Shown: in pieces, positions 7,524-17,170 of the stretch
Layout of the letters: the number at the start of each line of letters is the position of its first letter
Position numbering within the stretch: the stretch's first letter is position 1
Assembly (NCBI RefSeq): GCF_006829085.1
Contig: NZ_BJTC01000006.1
Span: forward strand, 186,001-250,000
Length of the DNA: 64,000 nt
Source of the DNA: Chryseobacterium sp. ON_d1
GTDB lineage: Bacteria > Bacteroidota > Bacteroidia > Flavobacteriales > Weeksellaceae
Direction of reading: 5' to 3'
Notes under the pieces: generated by a model
Database searches by the model: none
Seen by the model: the letters and a program-made list of their open reading frames with translations, nothing else
What the model was told of the DNA's origin: nothing
Program-made: the position numbers and the translations under genes

Positions 7524-7674
7524 AGTATATAGTTTAATTCAATAGCCCCGATTGCAACGGCATCCTTTTTCTTAATGGCTTGAAGAGAGTATTGGCGAAA
7601 AAGATAAAGTGGAAAGCGGGATTAAGCTCCTCAATATATTAATTGTTTATTCTATATTTTAAAAGCAGTGCCTG

Positions 7675-9192
7675 TTACAGCACTACTTTCTGAATCATTT
7701 TCAATGCTGATTTTTTGTCCTCCAACGCATTCAGTACATCGAAAATTTTGTCTGACCAGCCTGCAATAAGATGTACATCATTTTTTCTGATATCAAGGGG
7801 CTGTTTTCCATAGCCTGCCAGGTCAAAGATATACAGTTTAGCATGAGGAGCAATGGCTTTATATCTGTTCCACACATCTTCGAATGATTTGCTGTTTCCT
7901 TTGCTGTCCCACATCTGTGTATCGGTGAACAACATCACTTTATCTGCTTTTTCCTTTCTTTTGATCAGATCTTCGATGACCAGATAACCGTTGGTAGAAT
8001 ATCCTACTTCGCCTTCACGTTTGTAAAATGCATCTACATTCCTTAAAATACCGTTTTTAGGCATTGGAACTCTCAGCCAGCTGTTACCGAAGATACCTGT
8101 CACTACGTTTTTACACTGTGACTGAAGGATCATAGACATCAGCAAACCGATATCATACAGCAAAATTTTACTTTTACCGGAAACCGCTTTCTGCATAGAA
8201 CCTGATACGTCCGCAGCGATTACTACTGAAGTATCAAAACCAAATCCTTTAATATTTTTAGCACTTACCACCACAGCATCCTCCAGTGCTTCCAATACGG
8301 AGGACAGATAAGGAGAATCGATATTTTTCAACTCTCTATAAGCTGCGAGGAATCGGAACGGGAGCTGCTTTGAATTGGAAACTGCTCTTTCATCGGAAAG
8401 ATACCTGCACACTTTATCCATTGCATCAGATGATACTCTCGCTTCCAGGATATTCCTCAGGTTTCTCATGGTTGCCATATAACCCAGCTTATTACTGAAG
8501 ATCAGTTCTTCCCATTTGTTTTTGAAAGCCAGATTTCTTTCTGCATCGTCAGCAAATTTTGTCTGTCCCAAAACAGAAAGTTCGACTTCCCAGGTATAAG
8601 GTGTTTCCAGAGTATTGTTCGCAATTTTGTTGAAAACAGCCTGCTGATTTTCATCTTTAGCTTTCGGGTGAATCAGGAAGAGTGCATCTTTCAGGGTCAC
8701 GTCCGTTTTTCTGTTATACTTGGCAAACTGGTACTCATCAAATTTATTGAATGATTTCACCAGACCTTTCTGGATCTGTTTTGACAGTTTGTTCAGTTTT
8801 TTAGTTTCCGTTCTTTTATTGGCAAGCTGGTAATACGCCAGCAGTTCTGTGATTTCATCTGCTCTCTGAATAACACCATCTACGGTTTTGCTCACCAGGT
8901 CCGTACCGGAAGTCTGCTTTGCCAGTTCGGTAGTCAGAACCAAAGGAATAGAACGGAGGTACATATCTTTTCTTGCATATACAGCCAGCTTTGCAACAAA
9001 TTCGGGATCATTTTTTCTGATCAGAGACCGGATTCTTTCCAGCCTGTCATTTCCTTTTTCATAGTTGGCGTCTGACAGTCCTGTTGTAACAACAGCACTA
9101 TATAATTCTTCTGCAGGTGTCATCACATACGCTTTTACACCTTCGTAGTTCTGTACTACTTTATTTTCTTTTTTTAAAAAATTAAATTTCAT
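7675..9192 (-). CDS. rsr: Ro60 homologue (TROVE domain plus vWA)
   Basis: Ring-shaped RNA-binding protein that holds Y RNAs and misfolded or damaged RNAs. Bacterial homologues (Rsr) form complexes with Y RNAs and PNPase, and Salmonella encodes rsr with RNA-repair genes. The 505 residues comprise an alpha-helical TROVE domain (~20-320) and a von Willebrand A domain with an intact MIDAS, D328-V-S-G-S332. Length matches the family. The start follows a purine-rich leader, and the operator/promoter at 9252-9287 lies 60 bp upstream. Seven Y RNA-like genes follow on the same strand, which strongly supports the call. Confidence 0.93.
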   Translation of the reverse strand: MKFNFLKKENKVVQNYEGVKAYVMTPAEELYSAVVTTGLSDANYEKGNDRLERIRSLIRKNDPEFVAKLAVYARKDMYLRSIPLVLTTELAKQTSGTDLVSKTVDGVIQRADEITELLAYYQLANKRTETKKLNKLSKQIQKGLVKSFNKFDEYQFAKYNRKTDVTLKDALFLIHPKAKDENQQAVFNKIANNTLETPYTWEVELSVLGQTKFADDAERNLAFKNKWEELIFSNKLGYMATMRNLRNILEARVSSDAMDKVCRYLSDERAVSNSKQLPFRFLAAYRELKNIDSPYLSSVLEALEDAVVVSAKNIKGFGFDTSVVIAADVSGSMQKAVSGKSKILLYDIGLLMSMILQSQCKNVVTGIFGNSWLRVPMPKNGILRNVDAFYKREGEVGYSTNGYLVIEDLIKRKEKADKVMLFTDTQMWDSKGNSKSFEDVWNRYKAIAPHAKLYIFDLAGYGKQPLDIRKNDVHLIAGWSDKIFDVLNALEDKKSALKMIQKVVL

Positions 9193-9251
9193 GGTTACTG
9201 TTTTTATTGTTAAACATAGAAGGATCCATACTTCCTCTCTGATTTCCGATG

Positions 9252-9287
9252 CAAAGTAAAAACAGTATTACGCAATCATTTTGCGTA
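9252..9287 (-). promoter_or_regulatory. Operator O1 and -7 box of Ro60
   Basis: Perfect 7-5-7 palindrome tacgcaa-tcatt-ttgcgta (9269-9287) lies 10 bp from the minus-strand -7-like box TACTTTG (9252-9258). It is the most symmetrical of the four copies. Confidence 0.75.
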
Positions 9288-9344
9288 GATTTTTTTAATT
9301 TTTATTTTTTGAAATAAGATTGAAATCAATTATGATATTTAACA

Positions 9345-9386
9345 ACAATCTAATACCTAATATCTAATATCTAATATCTAATTATA
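9345..9386. repeat. Short tandem repeat, unit ctaatat
   Basis: Several near-identical copies of ctaatatc/ctaatacc in a row in the divergent region between Ro60 and the VOC gene. Confidence 0.6.
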
Positions 9387-9480
9387 AAATTCTTCTATCA
9401 TTCAGTTTCATTAAAGAAATCAGTGATATACTTTTTTTTAAAAGAGTGTTCTTTAGCTTTGTCATATTAAAATTAAAGCT

Positions 9481-9933
9481 ATGATTAAAGGATTATATGA
9501 AACTCATGTTCAGGTAAGTGATTTGGAAAATGCGATACAGTTTTATACAGAAGTACTGGGATTGAAGTTAGCTCACAGGGATGAAACCAGGCCCATTGCT
9601 TTTTTATGGGTGGGAGAAGGTAAAGAATTTATGTTGGGATTATGGGAACAGAAAGAGCATCTTCAGACCAGACATTTTGCTTTTTCCAGCAGTAAGGAAG
9701 ACATTTTAAATTACTCGGTAGAATTTTTAAAGAATAAAGATTTGAAACCTTATAATTTTCTGAAAAACGGCAGTGTTGAACCTATGGTATTTGCCTGGAT
9801 GCCTGCGCTGGCTATTTATTTTAATGATCCGGACGGAAACCAGCTTGAATTTATTTCTATTCTTGAAGGTGATGGCAGACCGGAATTGGGAGTGCTTAGT
9901 TATGAAGAATGGATAAAGCAATCAAAAAACTAA
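9481..9933 (+). CDS. VOC (glyoxalase/bleomycin-resistance) family protein
   Basis: 150 residues with the paired beta-alpha-beta-beta-beta pattern of the vicinal oxygen chelate fold: ETHVQVSDLENAIQFYTEVLGL at the N-terminus and IYFNDPDGNQLEFISIL at the end. The metal-binding His and Glu positions are present. Substrate unknown. A TAGCTTTG box at 9454-9461 could be its -7 element. It is divergent from Ro60 and probably unrelated to it. Confidence 0.85.
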   Translation: MIKGLYETHVQVSDLENAIQFYTEVLGLKLAHRDETRPIAFLWVGEGKEFMLGLWEQKEHLQTRHFAFSSSKEDILNYSVEFLKNKDLKPYNFLKNGSVEPMVFAWMPALAIYFNDPDGNQLEFISILEGDGRPELGVLSYEEWIKQSKN

Positions 9934-10021
9934 TAAGAAATATTAACCAGGCAATGAAATAATGCAGTAGTGTATTTTTTTGCACTGCTGCTGTTATCAG
10001 CTAATAAAAGATATCCCCTTT

Positions 10022-10276
10022 CTAAACTTTCACCAGCTTTTTCACAGCCAGAATATGTTTACAGGGATCCCTTTCTCCCTGATATTTATTGAACCACAGT
10101 ACAACGTTGTTTTTTATCTTCATGATCACCGTGTGATGTAATTTCCTCAGAAAAAACATGGGTACCCGTATTTTTATCTGTCTCACTATATATTTAGCGA
10201 GAAAAAGTTTTTCCACAGCATCTTTCCTAATCAGGGACGATCTTCCTGAATAGTTCTATATAAGTGTATCTTCCAT
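10022..10276 (-). pseudogene. Decayed SWIM zinc-finger protein gene
   Basis: The frame opens with ATG three bases after the DUF6493 stop codon, reaches an amber stop after six codons (MEDTLI*), then continues open to a C-terminus reading GERDPCKHILAVKKL. The CKHILA element is the second half of a SWIM zinc finger (CxC..CxH). Intact SWIM proteins encoded next to DUF6493 are several hundred residues long, so this copy has lost most of its interior. The neighbourhood supports the assignment. Confidence 0.6.
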
Positions 10277-10279
10277 GGT

Positions 10280-12976
10280 TTATTTTTTAAGTAGAAGATT
10301 ACAGATTTTTTTAAGACTTGAGTTTTCTTTCCAGCTGTTTAGTTTGCTGATAATCTCTTTATGTGCTTCTGAATGATTCAAAGCTAATACTTCATGATAA
10401 ATCTCGAGAATTTTCTTCAGATTGGTGACGGGTGTCTCCATCTGAAATAGTATATTTTCAATCAATTCTTCAAGGGCTATATTATGATTTTTACTGATAT
10501 TCAGCATATGATGCTGTATAAGGTCTGTTAATCTTTTAACGGGCGCCCATTCCAGCTTTTCATGCAAACCGATCACTCTCCCTAATCTGGCATTGTCCAT
10601 GATCTGTCCGGAAACATGCTCCAGCCACATTTCAGCGGCTGTTGCACGAATGGTCTTATCACTGTCCAGAAAAATAGTTCCCAGATAGAGATATCCGATT
10701 TCATCCAAAGGCTTTTTGATCTGGTAAAGAGCATTTGCCGTATTCAGGACCAGGCTCCTTTCATACACTTCAGCAATTCCGGAGTAGAAAAGACAGTGCT
10801 TAATTACTTTTGCCAGAGCATTTGCCGGCGTATTTGGAAAACAAAGCATCAGTGCAGGAATTTCGATAAGCTCCTTTTGCTCAGCAACAAAATATTCAAC
10901 GAACAGAGGTTCTTTTCTTTTTTCAAGATGGTATATAGGAATGGTAATGTTTAATTCTGCGGGATAATACGAGTTTTTTTTGCTGTCGATCGTTTTCCAT
11001 TCGTATGACCCAGAAAAAAATTCCTGAGGAATAGTATCATATCCAAAACTTCTGAATTCTTCAAAGACAGCTTCCGGTGAGCGGGTAATTCCGGCGGTCA
11101 TCCACCATGAAGGATGTTCATACGGCCCTTGCGGGAAAGTATTTTTTCCGAAAAAGAAAAGCAGCAGTTCTCTATATTCTCCTTTTAATCTTTTTTCAAC
11201 CAGCTTTATTGCTTCTGAAGTATCATCTAAAGCGCAACGCTGCAATGCAAGCTGAATATCGAGATGATGCGGTATTACATTATTATTCTGATAGGCTTCC
11301 AGTCTTTCTACCAGGATGGCAGGAGAAATCCAGCACGGAGCATGGGTGATAGGAAACAACAGAGGAATCTTATCTCCTGACTGTATCTTTTGTACTACAT
11401 GTATGGCAAGTTCTTTAAAAGCCTGCCTTGCAGGACAGTCTGCTCCTACATTTTCTATGGGACCTAATTTCTTCTGATAATTGGAATAAGATTCTCTCGA
11501 TATCTCCTCCTCTTGGGTTTTCTGATATATTCTTTCCAGATTTTTTAGCTGCACAGGATATTTTTCAAGAAGGCTCAAACCATAATTGATAATAGCGTTG
11601 CACAATAAAACATTCAGAAACGGAACTTCCCATTTCGCAATCGTTTTACAGGCTTTTAAAAATACCGGCTCTATCAGTTTCACAGAATCAGCATCCACAT
11701 TACCGGCAAAACGGATAAACCCGTTTAAAGCAATATCACAATGATGACTGTATGGGTCATCCATGGCCAGAGGAAGATGAAACATCAGATCTTCAAAGCT
11801 GTGAAGTACTCTGACAGAATTTTCGTCCGTAGTCAGAAATAATTGTTTTGAAGCAATAGCCTCAAGCTCATGCTGTTTCTCTTCAATATATTTGATCAAA
11901 AGCGGACGCACATTGGTCAGTATATTGTCAGAATAATGGGAAAGCGCTTCTATCATATTTTCAGAAGCGGGAATATATTTAAGGATAATCTTTGCTGCTT
12001 TTGACTGTATACCGTCATCTTTGCTTACAAAAGCAGTACTGAGAGGCATTCCCAATATTTCGGGATCAATCTTTTTTCTCTGAAATATTTTTTCTATGAG
12101 AACCAGGCTTGCCACTACTACTGTTTTCACCTCTGAGCTCAGTAAATTAGGAAGATAGTGTGAGAATTCATCCGTCTTAAAGCCAGGGGTTCCTACAATT
12201 TTCTTCAAATGAGATAATATGGTATTGACGGCTTTTGATTGTGGAGAAGATAATCCGGAAAATAATTCGTCCTGTAGCTCATACAATTCTTCTTCCGTTG
12301 GCTTTAATGCAGTAAATGCGTCCATAAACCAACCTGTGACATTTTTATTAAAATTCCTGTTGGAAGCCAGAAGACATTCTTTCAAAAATCTTTTTCTTTC
12401 GATTTTTTTCTCTGCAATCAGTTTTTGAACAATAGGCAGCCATTCTTTTCGGAAAGGTAAAGATTTAGATGGATATTCACATAAATACCAGAAATGGGTA
12501 TTGAGAGTTTCGGGGTGACGGTCAAGATCAGCCGGATAATTGCTCAGATGATGTCCCAGCAATTCCGGTTTGGGCTGTACATATCCTTTTTCTGTCCATC
12601 CTAAAATATCTTTGTAATTAAAAGCTGTAAATTCCGCTTCTACAGATTCGTTGATAAAGTCTGAGAACCATTCCGGACAACCCCATTCCAGTATCTGTTC
12701 TGTCTGTTCTGCGTTACGGAAAAGACTCCAGTAGTTTTTACCGAAATTCTTTTTATCCATGCAGACAAAAGAAGCAATATCAATGATCGAATGCTGGCTA
12801 ACAGACCCTGCTGTGTGATAGGAATTTTTGGTCATTACGATCTTACTGATCTCACGGTCCATTTTCTTAATAGACGGCACCAATGTTTTTCTTTCCTCTA
12901 TACTGAGCTGCTGTAGAAAAGGAATGATCTCATGTATTTTTTCCTCATTAAGGATTTCATAAAGTCTTTCTTTCAT
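10280..12976 (-). CDS. DUF6493 family helical-repeat protein
   Basis: 898 residues, almost entirely alpha-helical with a HEAT-like solenoid pattern; no catalytic motif is seen. The N-terminal ~230 residues include a conserved tryptophan-rich part (NYWSLFRNAEQTEQILEWG, HFWYLCEYPSK). DUF6493 genes typically stand beside SWIM zinc-finger and MoxR/vWA genes in Bacteroidota and Actinobacteria. Here the SWIM partner is the pseudogene immediately downstream, and a MoxR operon lies 12 kb away. Probably a scaffold of a nucleic-acid-related stress system; the role is inferred from context. Confidence 0.7.
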   Translation of the reverse strand: MKERLYEILNEEKIHEIIPFLQQLSIEERKTLVPSIKKMDREISKIVMTKNSYHTAGSVSQHSIIDIASFVCMDKKNFGKNYWSLFRNAEQTEQILEWGCPEWFSDFINESVEAEFTAFNYKDILGWTEKGYVQPKPELLGHHLSNYPADLDRHPETLNTHFWYLCEYPSKSLPFRKEWLPIVQKLIAEKKIERKRFLKECLLASNRNFNKNVTGWFMDAFTALKPTEEELYELQDELFSGLSSPQSKAVNTILSHLKKIVGTPGFKTDEFSHYLPNLLSSEVKTVVVASLVLIEKIFQRKKIDPEILGMPLSTAFVSKDDGIQSKAAKIILKYIPASENMIEALSHYSDNILTNVRPLLIKYIEEKQHELEAIASKQLFLTTDENSVRVLHSFEDLMFHLPLAMDDPYSHHCDIALNGFIRFAGNVDADSVKLIEPVFLKACKTIAKWEVPFLNVLLCNAIINYGLSLLEKYPVQLKNLERIYQKTQEEEISRESYSNYQKKLGPIENVGADCPARQAFKELAIHVVQKIQSGDKIPLLFPITHAPCWISPAILVERLEAYQNNNVIPHHLDIQLALQRCALDDTSEAIKLVEKRLKGEYRELLLFFFGKNTFPQGPYEHPSWWMTAGITRSPEAVFEEFRSFGYDTIPQEFFSGSYEWKTIDSKKNSYYPAELNITIPIYHLEKRKEPLFVEYFVAEQKELIEIPALMLCFPNTPANALAKVIKHCLFYSGIAEVYERSLVLNTANALYQIKKPLDEIGYLYLGTIFLDSDKTIRATAAEMWLEHVSGQIMDNARLGRVIGLHEKLEWAPVKRLTDLIQHHMLNISKNHNIALEELIENILFQMETPVTNLKKILEIYHEVLALNHSEAHKEIISKLNSWKENSSLKKICNLLLKK

Positions 12977-13651
12977 GTGCTTCTAATTTGATGTATCGTT
13001 TTCAGGTTATTTTATGTTTCCATTTTCTGCCAATTCCAGAATAACTCATCTGACTCATAGCAATATTTATTAAACAGCTATAACAAATCCCCTGGTATTT
13101 TTAAATACCGAAATCATGGGAAATGCCTTGTTTACTAAGACTTCAAAAGCCATACCACTCTATTCTCTTACTGATTAAACAATTCAACGAAAATAAGCCA
13201 ACAAAATCTTCCGGAATTGTAAACTCACAATATAATACCTTACATAGCTGATAAAGCTCTACTGTAATGGTGTAATGGTATAAGCTCCTAATAAAAGGAT
13301 GATGTCCCTCTATTTTATAGTTTCATATATCATCTTAAAATCTTCATCTACAAGAATAAATTTATTCATACCGGCTAAAATAAAAAAAATTGATTGACAG
13401 GCAGAAAATTATCCCATAAAAGTGAATTTTTTAACAAAATATTAAGTTAATAAAACGGCTCTAGCTCATTTGTCAATACCAAAAAAATAATTCCCAAACA
13501 AAAGATATATAAACAAAACCCAGTCTAAACCCTCTCTATTTTGACATTTAGACATCATTTGGTGTCTTAATTTTAAAAATTGTCCTTCCTTATGGTAAAA
13601 TCATTTCAGTATACGGATACGTTAATTTTTTTTAAAATAATAAAAACAGTA
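12977..13651. other. AT-rich intergenic region, nothing recognised
   Basis: I see no ORF with protein-like character, no RNA gene and no strong hairpin between the DUF6493 start and the MarR promoter. Confidence 0.5.
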
Positions 13652-13679
13652 TTGCAATTCATTAAATTTTATATATTTG
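13652..13679 (+). promoter_or_regulatory. Promoter of the MarR operon
   Basis: TTG (13652-13654), 17 bp, TATATTTG (13672-13679): an excellent match to the Bacteroidetes consensus TTG-N17-19-TANNTTTG, 36 bp before the ATG. Confidence 0.7.
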
Positions 13680-13715
13680 CAAAACAAAAATACTTGACAG
13701 ATCAAATACTTCTCA

Positions 13716-14141
13716 ATGATAAGCGATGAATTATTATTTTTAGTTAACCTGAATAAACTGCAGTCCGTAATCGCCAGAAAGTTCGATTCTTTGAGTGCCC
13801 ATGGCCTGGGTCTCAATGATTTTGTTATTCTTTATATCCTCAGCTCTTCCTCTGAAAGCAAGATGCGGAGGATAGATCTTGCTGAAAAAATAGGGCTTAC
13901 TGCATCAGGAGTAACCCGTCTATTGAATCCTCTGGAAAAAATTGGACTGGTTGCCAGAGAGGCCAATGAAAGAGATGCCCGTGTGAGCTATGTTGTAATC
14001 ACACCTAATGGCCAAAAGATATTTGAAGAAGCTAAGCGAAGTGCTGAGCATATTACAAAAGAAATTCTTTCTTCCAGGAAAAGTAAGTCGTTAAAAACAG
14101 TGAACGAATTTTTGTTTGATTTAGGAGGAAATATACAATAA
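13716..14141 (+). CDS. MarR family transcriptional regulator
   Basis: 141 residues. Winged helix-turn-helix in the middle (RRIDLAEKIGLTASGVTRLLNPLEKIGLV), followed by the wing REANERDARVSYVVITPNG, the classical MarR DxR signature. First gene of a four-gene operon with a GIY-YIG protein, a DUF1330-like protein and a hydrolase. It probably autoregulates this operon. Confidence 0.9.
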   Translation: MISDELLFLVNLNKLQSVIARKFDSLSAHGLGLNDFVILYILSSSSESKMRRIDLAEKIGLTASGVTRLLNPLEKIGLVAREANERDARVSYVVITPNGQKIFEEAKRSAEHITKEILSSRKSKSLKTVNEFLFDLGGNIQ

Positions 14142-14148
14142 TGAAAAC

Positions 14149-14487
14149 ATGAAAAATGCAATAAAGAAACAGCTACGGGAAAAGGCAAAAGATCACATCA
14201 CAACGATGGGTGTTCTTGCTGTGACCAATACTTTAAATGGAAAACAGTATATCCAGGGATCTTTAAATCTTGAAGCGCTGGTGAATAGGATGAAATTCCT
14301 TTTAAATGGTGGAATGTTCACCCACCCTCAGTTACAGAAAGAATGGAATGAATCCGGAGGTGATGCTTTCATCTTTGAGTTTGTCACCATTGTTCCTGAC
14401 CAGAACAACGAATACATCAATTACCGTCAGGAGATACAAAAGGCTGAACAGGCCTATATTTCAGAAAACAACATCCAATTATATTAG
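14149..14487 (+). CDS. GIY-YIG domain protein
   Basis: 112 residues. The GIY-YIG fold is suggested by GVLAVTNTLNGKQYIQGS (the variant of GxYxIxNxxNGKxYIGSS) and by LQKEWNESGGDAFIFEFV. The usual first Tyr is replaced (GVL), so nuclease activity is uncertain. It starts 7 bp after the MarR stop. Confidence 0.7.
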   Translation: MKNAIKKQLREKAKDHITTMGVLAVTNTLNGKQYIQGSLNLEALVNRMKFLLNGGMFTHPQLQKEWNESGGDAFIFEFVTIVPDQNNEYINYRQEIQKAEQAYISENNIQLY

Positions 14488-14488
14488 A

Positions 14489-14929
14489 ATGAAGTCAGAA
14501 AAATATCTGTCTCCTACTTTTGAAGCCGGGAAACATTTGTTCACTAAAAAGATCCAGGGATCAATTATCAATCTGAATTTGATCAGACTTAAGAAAGAAG
14601 CCGATTATTCGGCACATCCGGATCTGAAGCCTGATGAAAAAACAAGCGGCAGGGATGCTTATTTTACGTATATCAGGGAAACGGAGCCATTTTTAAAAGA
14701 AAGGGGCGGCGAAATTTTGTTTATCGGGAAAGGAGATCTGTTTTTGATAGGCCCTGAAAATGAATATTGGGATCTTTGCCTGCTGATTAAACAGAAAAGT
14801 GTGAATGATTTTTTCAGTTTTGAACAGAATGAAGCCTATATGAAAATTATAGGGCACAGAATTGCCGCAATTGAAGATTCAAGGCTTTTACCGTTGGAAG
14901 AGATCCTGCTGAATGGAAAAAGAAATTAA
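14489..14929 (+). CDS. DUF1330-like protein
   Basis: 146 residues from the ATG at 14489, one base after the previous stop codon; an upstream extension of the frame is not needed. The pattern AYFTYIRETEPFLKERGGEILFIG with a conserved C-terminal NEAYMKIIGHR fits the ferredoxin-like DUF1330 family. Biochemical role unknown. Confidence 0.65.
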   Translation: MKSEKYLSPTFEAGKHLFTKKIQGSIINLNLIRLKKEADYSAHPDLKPDEKTSGRDAYFTYIRETEPFLKERGGEILFIGKGDLFLIGPENEYWDLCLLIKQKSVNDFFSFEQNEAYMKIIGHRIAAIEDSRLLPLEEILLNGKRN

Positions 14930-14930
14930 A

Positions 14931-15815
14931 ATGGAAACAGTCAAAATTGGTGATGTAGACCTTTGTTATGAGGTTTTTGGTGAGAAAAACACTCAAAGTA
15001 TAGTCCTGATTTCCGGATTAGGGAGTCAGATGATCCGTTGGGATATTCATTTCTGCAATCTTCTGGTTGAAAAAGGATTTAAGGTGATCTGTTTTGATAA
15101 CAGGGATTCTGGGAGTACAGTTTTTAATACAAAAAAAGAAATTCCTTCTGATAAAGGAATTGAAGAAGTTTTTGCAGCCCTCAGCAAAGAAGGTATTCCT
15201 TATTCGTTGATGGATATGGCCAATGATGTTATTGGTCTTCTTAATCATTTAAAGATTGAAAAAGCTCACATTGCAGGACGTTCCATGGGTGGAATTATTG
15301 CGCAGCTCTTAGGTTCATATTATCCTGAGAGGGTTTTATCATTGACGATCATTATGTCTACGTCTTTGAATCCTGCTCTTCCGAAACCAGATCCTGAAAT
15401 CATGGCGATGATGACTCAGCCTGCTGCTGATCCAAGTGTTGACAGAGAAGGATATTTCAGGGCAAAAATACATTTTGCAGAAAAAATATCAGGCTCGGGA
15501 TATGTCTTTGACCTGAATCAAGAAACTGCCTTGCTTGAAGAGGAACTTACCCGTTCCAGAACCAAAAACGGCATAATCCGGCAACTTTTAGCAATGGGTT
15601 CCTTTCAGTATACCCCTGATATGTTGAAAAAAATAACAGTACCAGCACTGATTATCCATGGGACAGATGATCTGATCTTTCATCCTGACTGTGGAAAAGA
15701 TATTGCAGATTCTATTTCAGGTTCTGAATTAATGATAATTGAAGGAATGGGACATTCTATTCCGAGGGAACTTAATGATTTTATCACTGATAAAATATGT
15801 GATTTAGTAAAATAA
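14931..15815 (+). CDS. Alpha/beta hydrolase
   Basis: 294 residues from the ATG at 14931 (an in-frame ATG at 14913 would overlap the previous gene). Nucleophile elbow GRSMGG, oxyanion/strand motif VLISGLGSQ, VICFDNRDSG, acid after HGTDDLIFHPDCG and a terminal His in GMGHSIP. Typical of the epoxide hydrolase/haloperoxidase-like branch. Substrate unknown. Confidence 0.88.
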   Translation: METVKIGDVDLCYEVFGEKNTQSIVLISGLGSQMIRWDIHFCNLLVEKGFKVICFDNRDSGSTVFNTKKEIPSDKGIEEVFAALSKEGIPYSLMDMANDVIGLLNHLKIEKAHIAGRSMGGIIAQLLGSYYPERVLSLTIIMSTSLNPALPKPDPEIMAMMTQPAADPSVDREGYFRAKIHFAEKISGSGYVFDLNQETALLEEELTRSRTKNGIIRQLLAMGSFQYTPDMLKKITVPALIIHGTDDLIFHPDCGKDIADSISGSELMIIEGMGHSIPRELNDFITDKICDLVK

Positions 15816-15818
15816 AAA

Positions 15819-15842
15819 GACTGCCTCATTAGGGAGGCAGTC
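15819..15842. terminator. Bidirectional terminator
   Basis: Stem gactgcctc / gaggcagtc between convergent genes, A-rich on the left and T-containing on the right. Confidence 0.8.
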
Positions 15843-15871
15843 ATATTTACAAATCTGTTTTTATTTAGGAT

Positions 15872-16423
15872 TTAATAATTCTTCAGGCACCAATGCAAAA
15901 TTTTTGCAATGTTTTTTGCATCATCTACTCCTCTGTGGTGTGTCCCTTCCAAAGTCATACCCAATTCACCCAAAGCCCTGTGCATTCCTACACTTTTTCT
16001 GATGGTAGGGTGAATTTCACCAAATAATGTCTTCACATTGATGTGGTCATCACTCATTGGATAATCTGTGTAAAATCTCCTTGCCTGATTCTGAAGCATA
16101 TTCAGGTCATAATTTCCGTAGCTGGCCCATGTAAGCTCTTCCGAATCATACTCTGCTCTCAGAATATCGAACGCATCATCCAGCATGATTCCTTCATGAT
16201 CCAGCATATTTTGTGTAATGGTAGTCAACTCCGTACAGAATGGACTTACTTTTGAATATTGGGGCTTTATTAAAATCCCTTCATTTTTAGAGATCTTACC
16301 GGTTTTTGCATTCATAATACATACCCCGATCTCAATGATCTCACTTTCCTGTCCCCTTGGCGGCCGGTTTTCCCAACACGTTGCCTCGAGGTCTATGATT
16401 AATATATTTTCTGTTGTTTTCAC
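15872..16423 (-). CDS. DEDDh 3'-5' exonuclease (ERI-1-like), copy B
   Basis: 183 residues. Motif I IIDLEATCWE (D and E), a central TWASYGNYD (the second Asp region) and motif III HHRGVDDAKNIA with the catalytic His and Asp. The family includes RNase T, ERI-1 and oligoribonuclease-like trimming enzymes acting on RNA 3' ends. It is paralogous to the next gene upstream (~45% identity by eye). Last gene of the RNA-processing run 21550-15872. Confidence 0.85.
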   Translation of the reverse strand: MKTTENILIIDLEATCWENRPPRGQESEIIEIGVCIMNAKTGKISKNEGILIKPQYSKVSPFCTELTTITQNMLDHEGIMLDDAFDILRAEYDSEELTWASYGNYDLNMLQNQARRFYTDYPMSDDHINVKTLFGEIHPTIRKSVGMHRALGELGMTLEGTHHRGVDDAKNIAKILHWCLKNY

Positions 16424-16513
16424 TTGTTTAAAATTTAATTGTTAAATGTTGGAAGAAGGGCACTGTTTTACAGTCTGTAATCTACTTCCAGCCTCTTCCA
16501 TCCTGATAATTAC

Positions 16514-17056
16514 TTACAGAATTTTACTTAAAATCCTGGCTGTATTATAAGCATCGTCCGCTCCGCTGTGATGGGTACCTTCAAAATCCATATTCAGGTG
16601 GTTCAGGGCTCTTTTAAGCCCCATTGACTTATAAAGTCCGAAATGTCTTTTGAATTCATACATCACATTCAGGTAGTGCTCCGAAAAAGGATTTCTTATC
16701 CCAAGCCAGTCACATTGTTCTCTGATCTGCTCTCCATCGAAGTTCCCATATCCTGCCCATGTAAGACATGTGGAATCGTATTGCTCTCTGATCATTTCAC
16801 ACGCTTCTTCGAAATAGATTCCCTTTTCTTCTATCAGCTGCGGGGTAATTCCGGTAAGTTTTGTACAGAATCTGTTGATATCTGACCGTTCGGGGATTAC
16901 ATAGATGCTTTGTTTCTGGGAAATTGCTTTTGATAATATATTTAATTTACAAATCCCTATTTCTATAATATCGACCTTTTGCCCTGCAGGAATTCTGTCG
17001 TTTTCCCAGCACGTAGCTTCCAGATCGATAATTATGATCTCATTGGTAGTTTTCAT
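16514..17056 (-). CDS. DEDDh 3'-5' exonuclease (ERI-1-like), copy A
   Basis: 180 residues with IIDLEATCWEND, TWAGYGNFDGEQI and THHSGADDAYNTARIL, i.e. all DEDDh acidic residues and the His. A tandem paralogue of 15872-16423, suggesting two related 3'-end trimming activities. Position downstream of an RNA ligase and an RNase Z-like gene points to RNA end processing. Confidence 0.85.
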   Translation of the reverse strand: MKTTNEIIIIDLEATCWENDRIPAGQKVDIIEIGICKLNILSKAISQKQSIYVIPERSDINRFCTKLTGITPQLIEEKGIYFEEACEMIREQYDSTCLTWAGYGNFDGEQIREQCDWLGIRNPFSEHYLNVMYEFKRHFGLYKSMGLKRALNHLNMDFEGTHHSGADDAYNTARILSKIL

Positions 17057-17170
17057 GTTATTATAAAATGTACGATGTAAAAAGTAAAATGTATGATGAA
17101 GGCTGTTGAATACTCAATGAAATATCGTTCTCATTTTTCCCTCCATCAAATCATTACTTATTACTCATCA

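Noticed and set aside
14306..14488. N-terminal extension of the DUF1330-like protein
   Set aside because: It overlaps the GIY-YIG gene in another frame; the ATG at 14489 directly after that stop codon is the better start.
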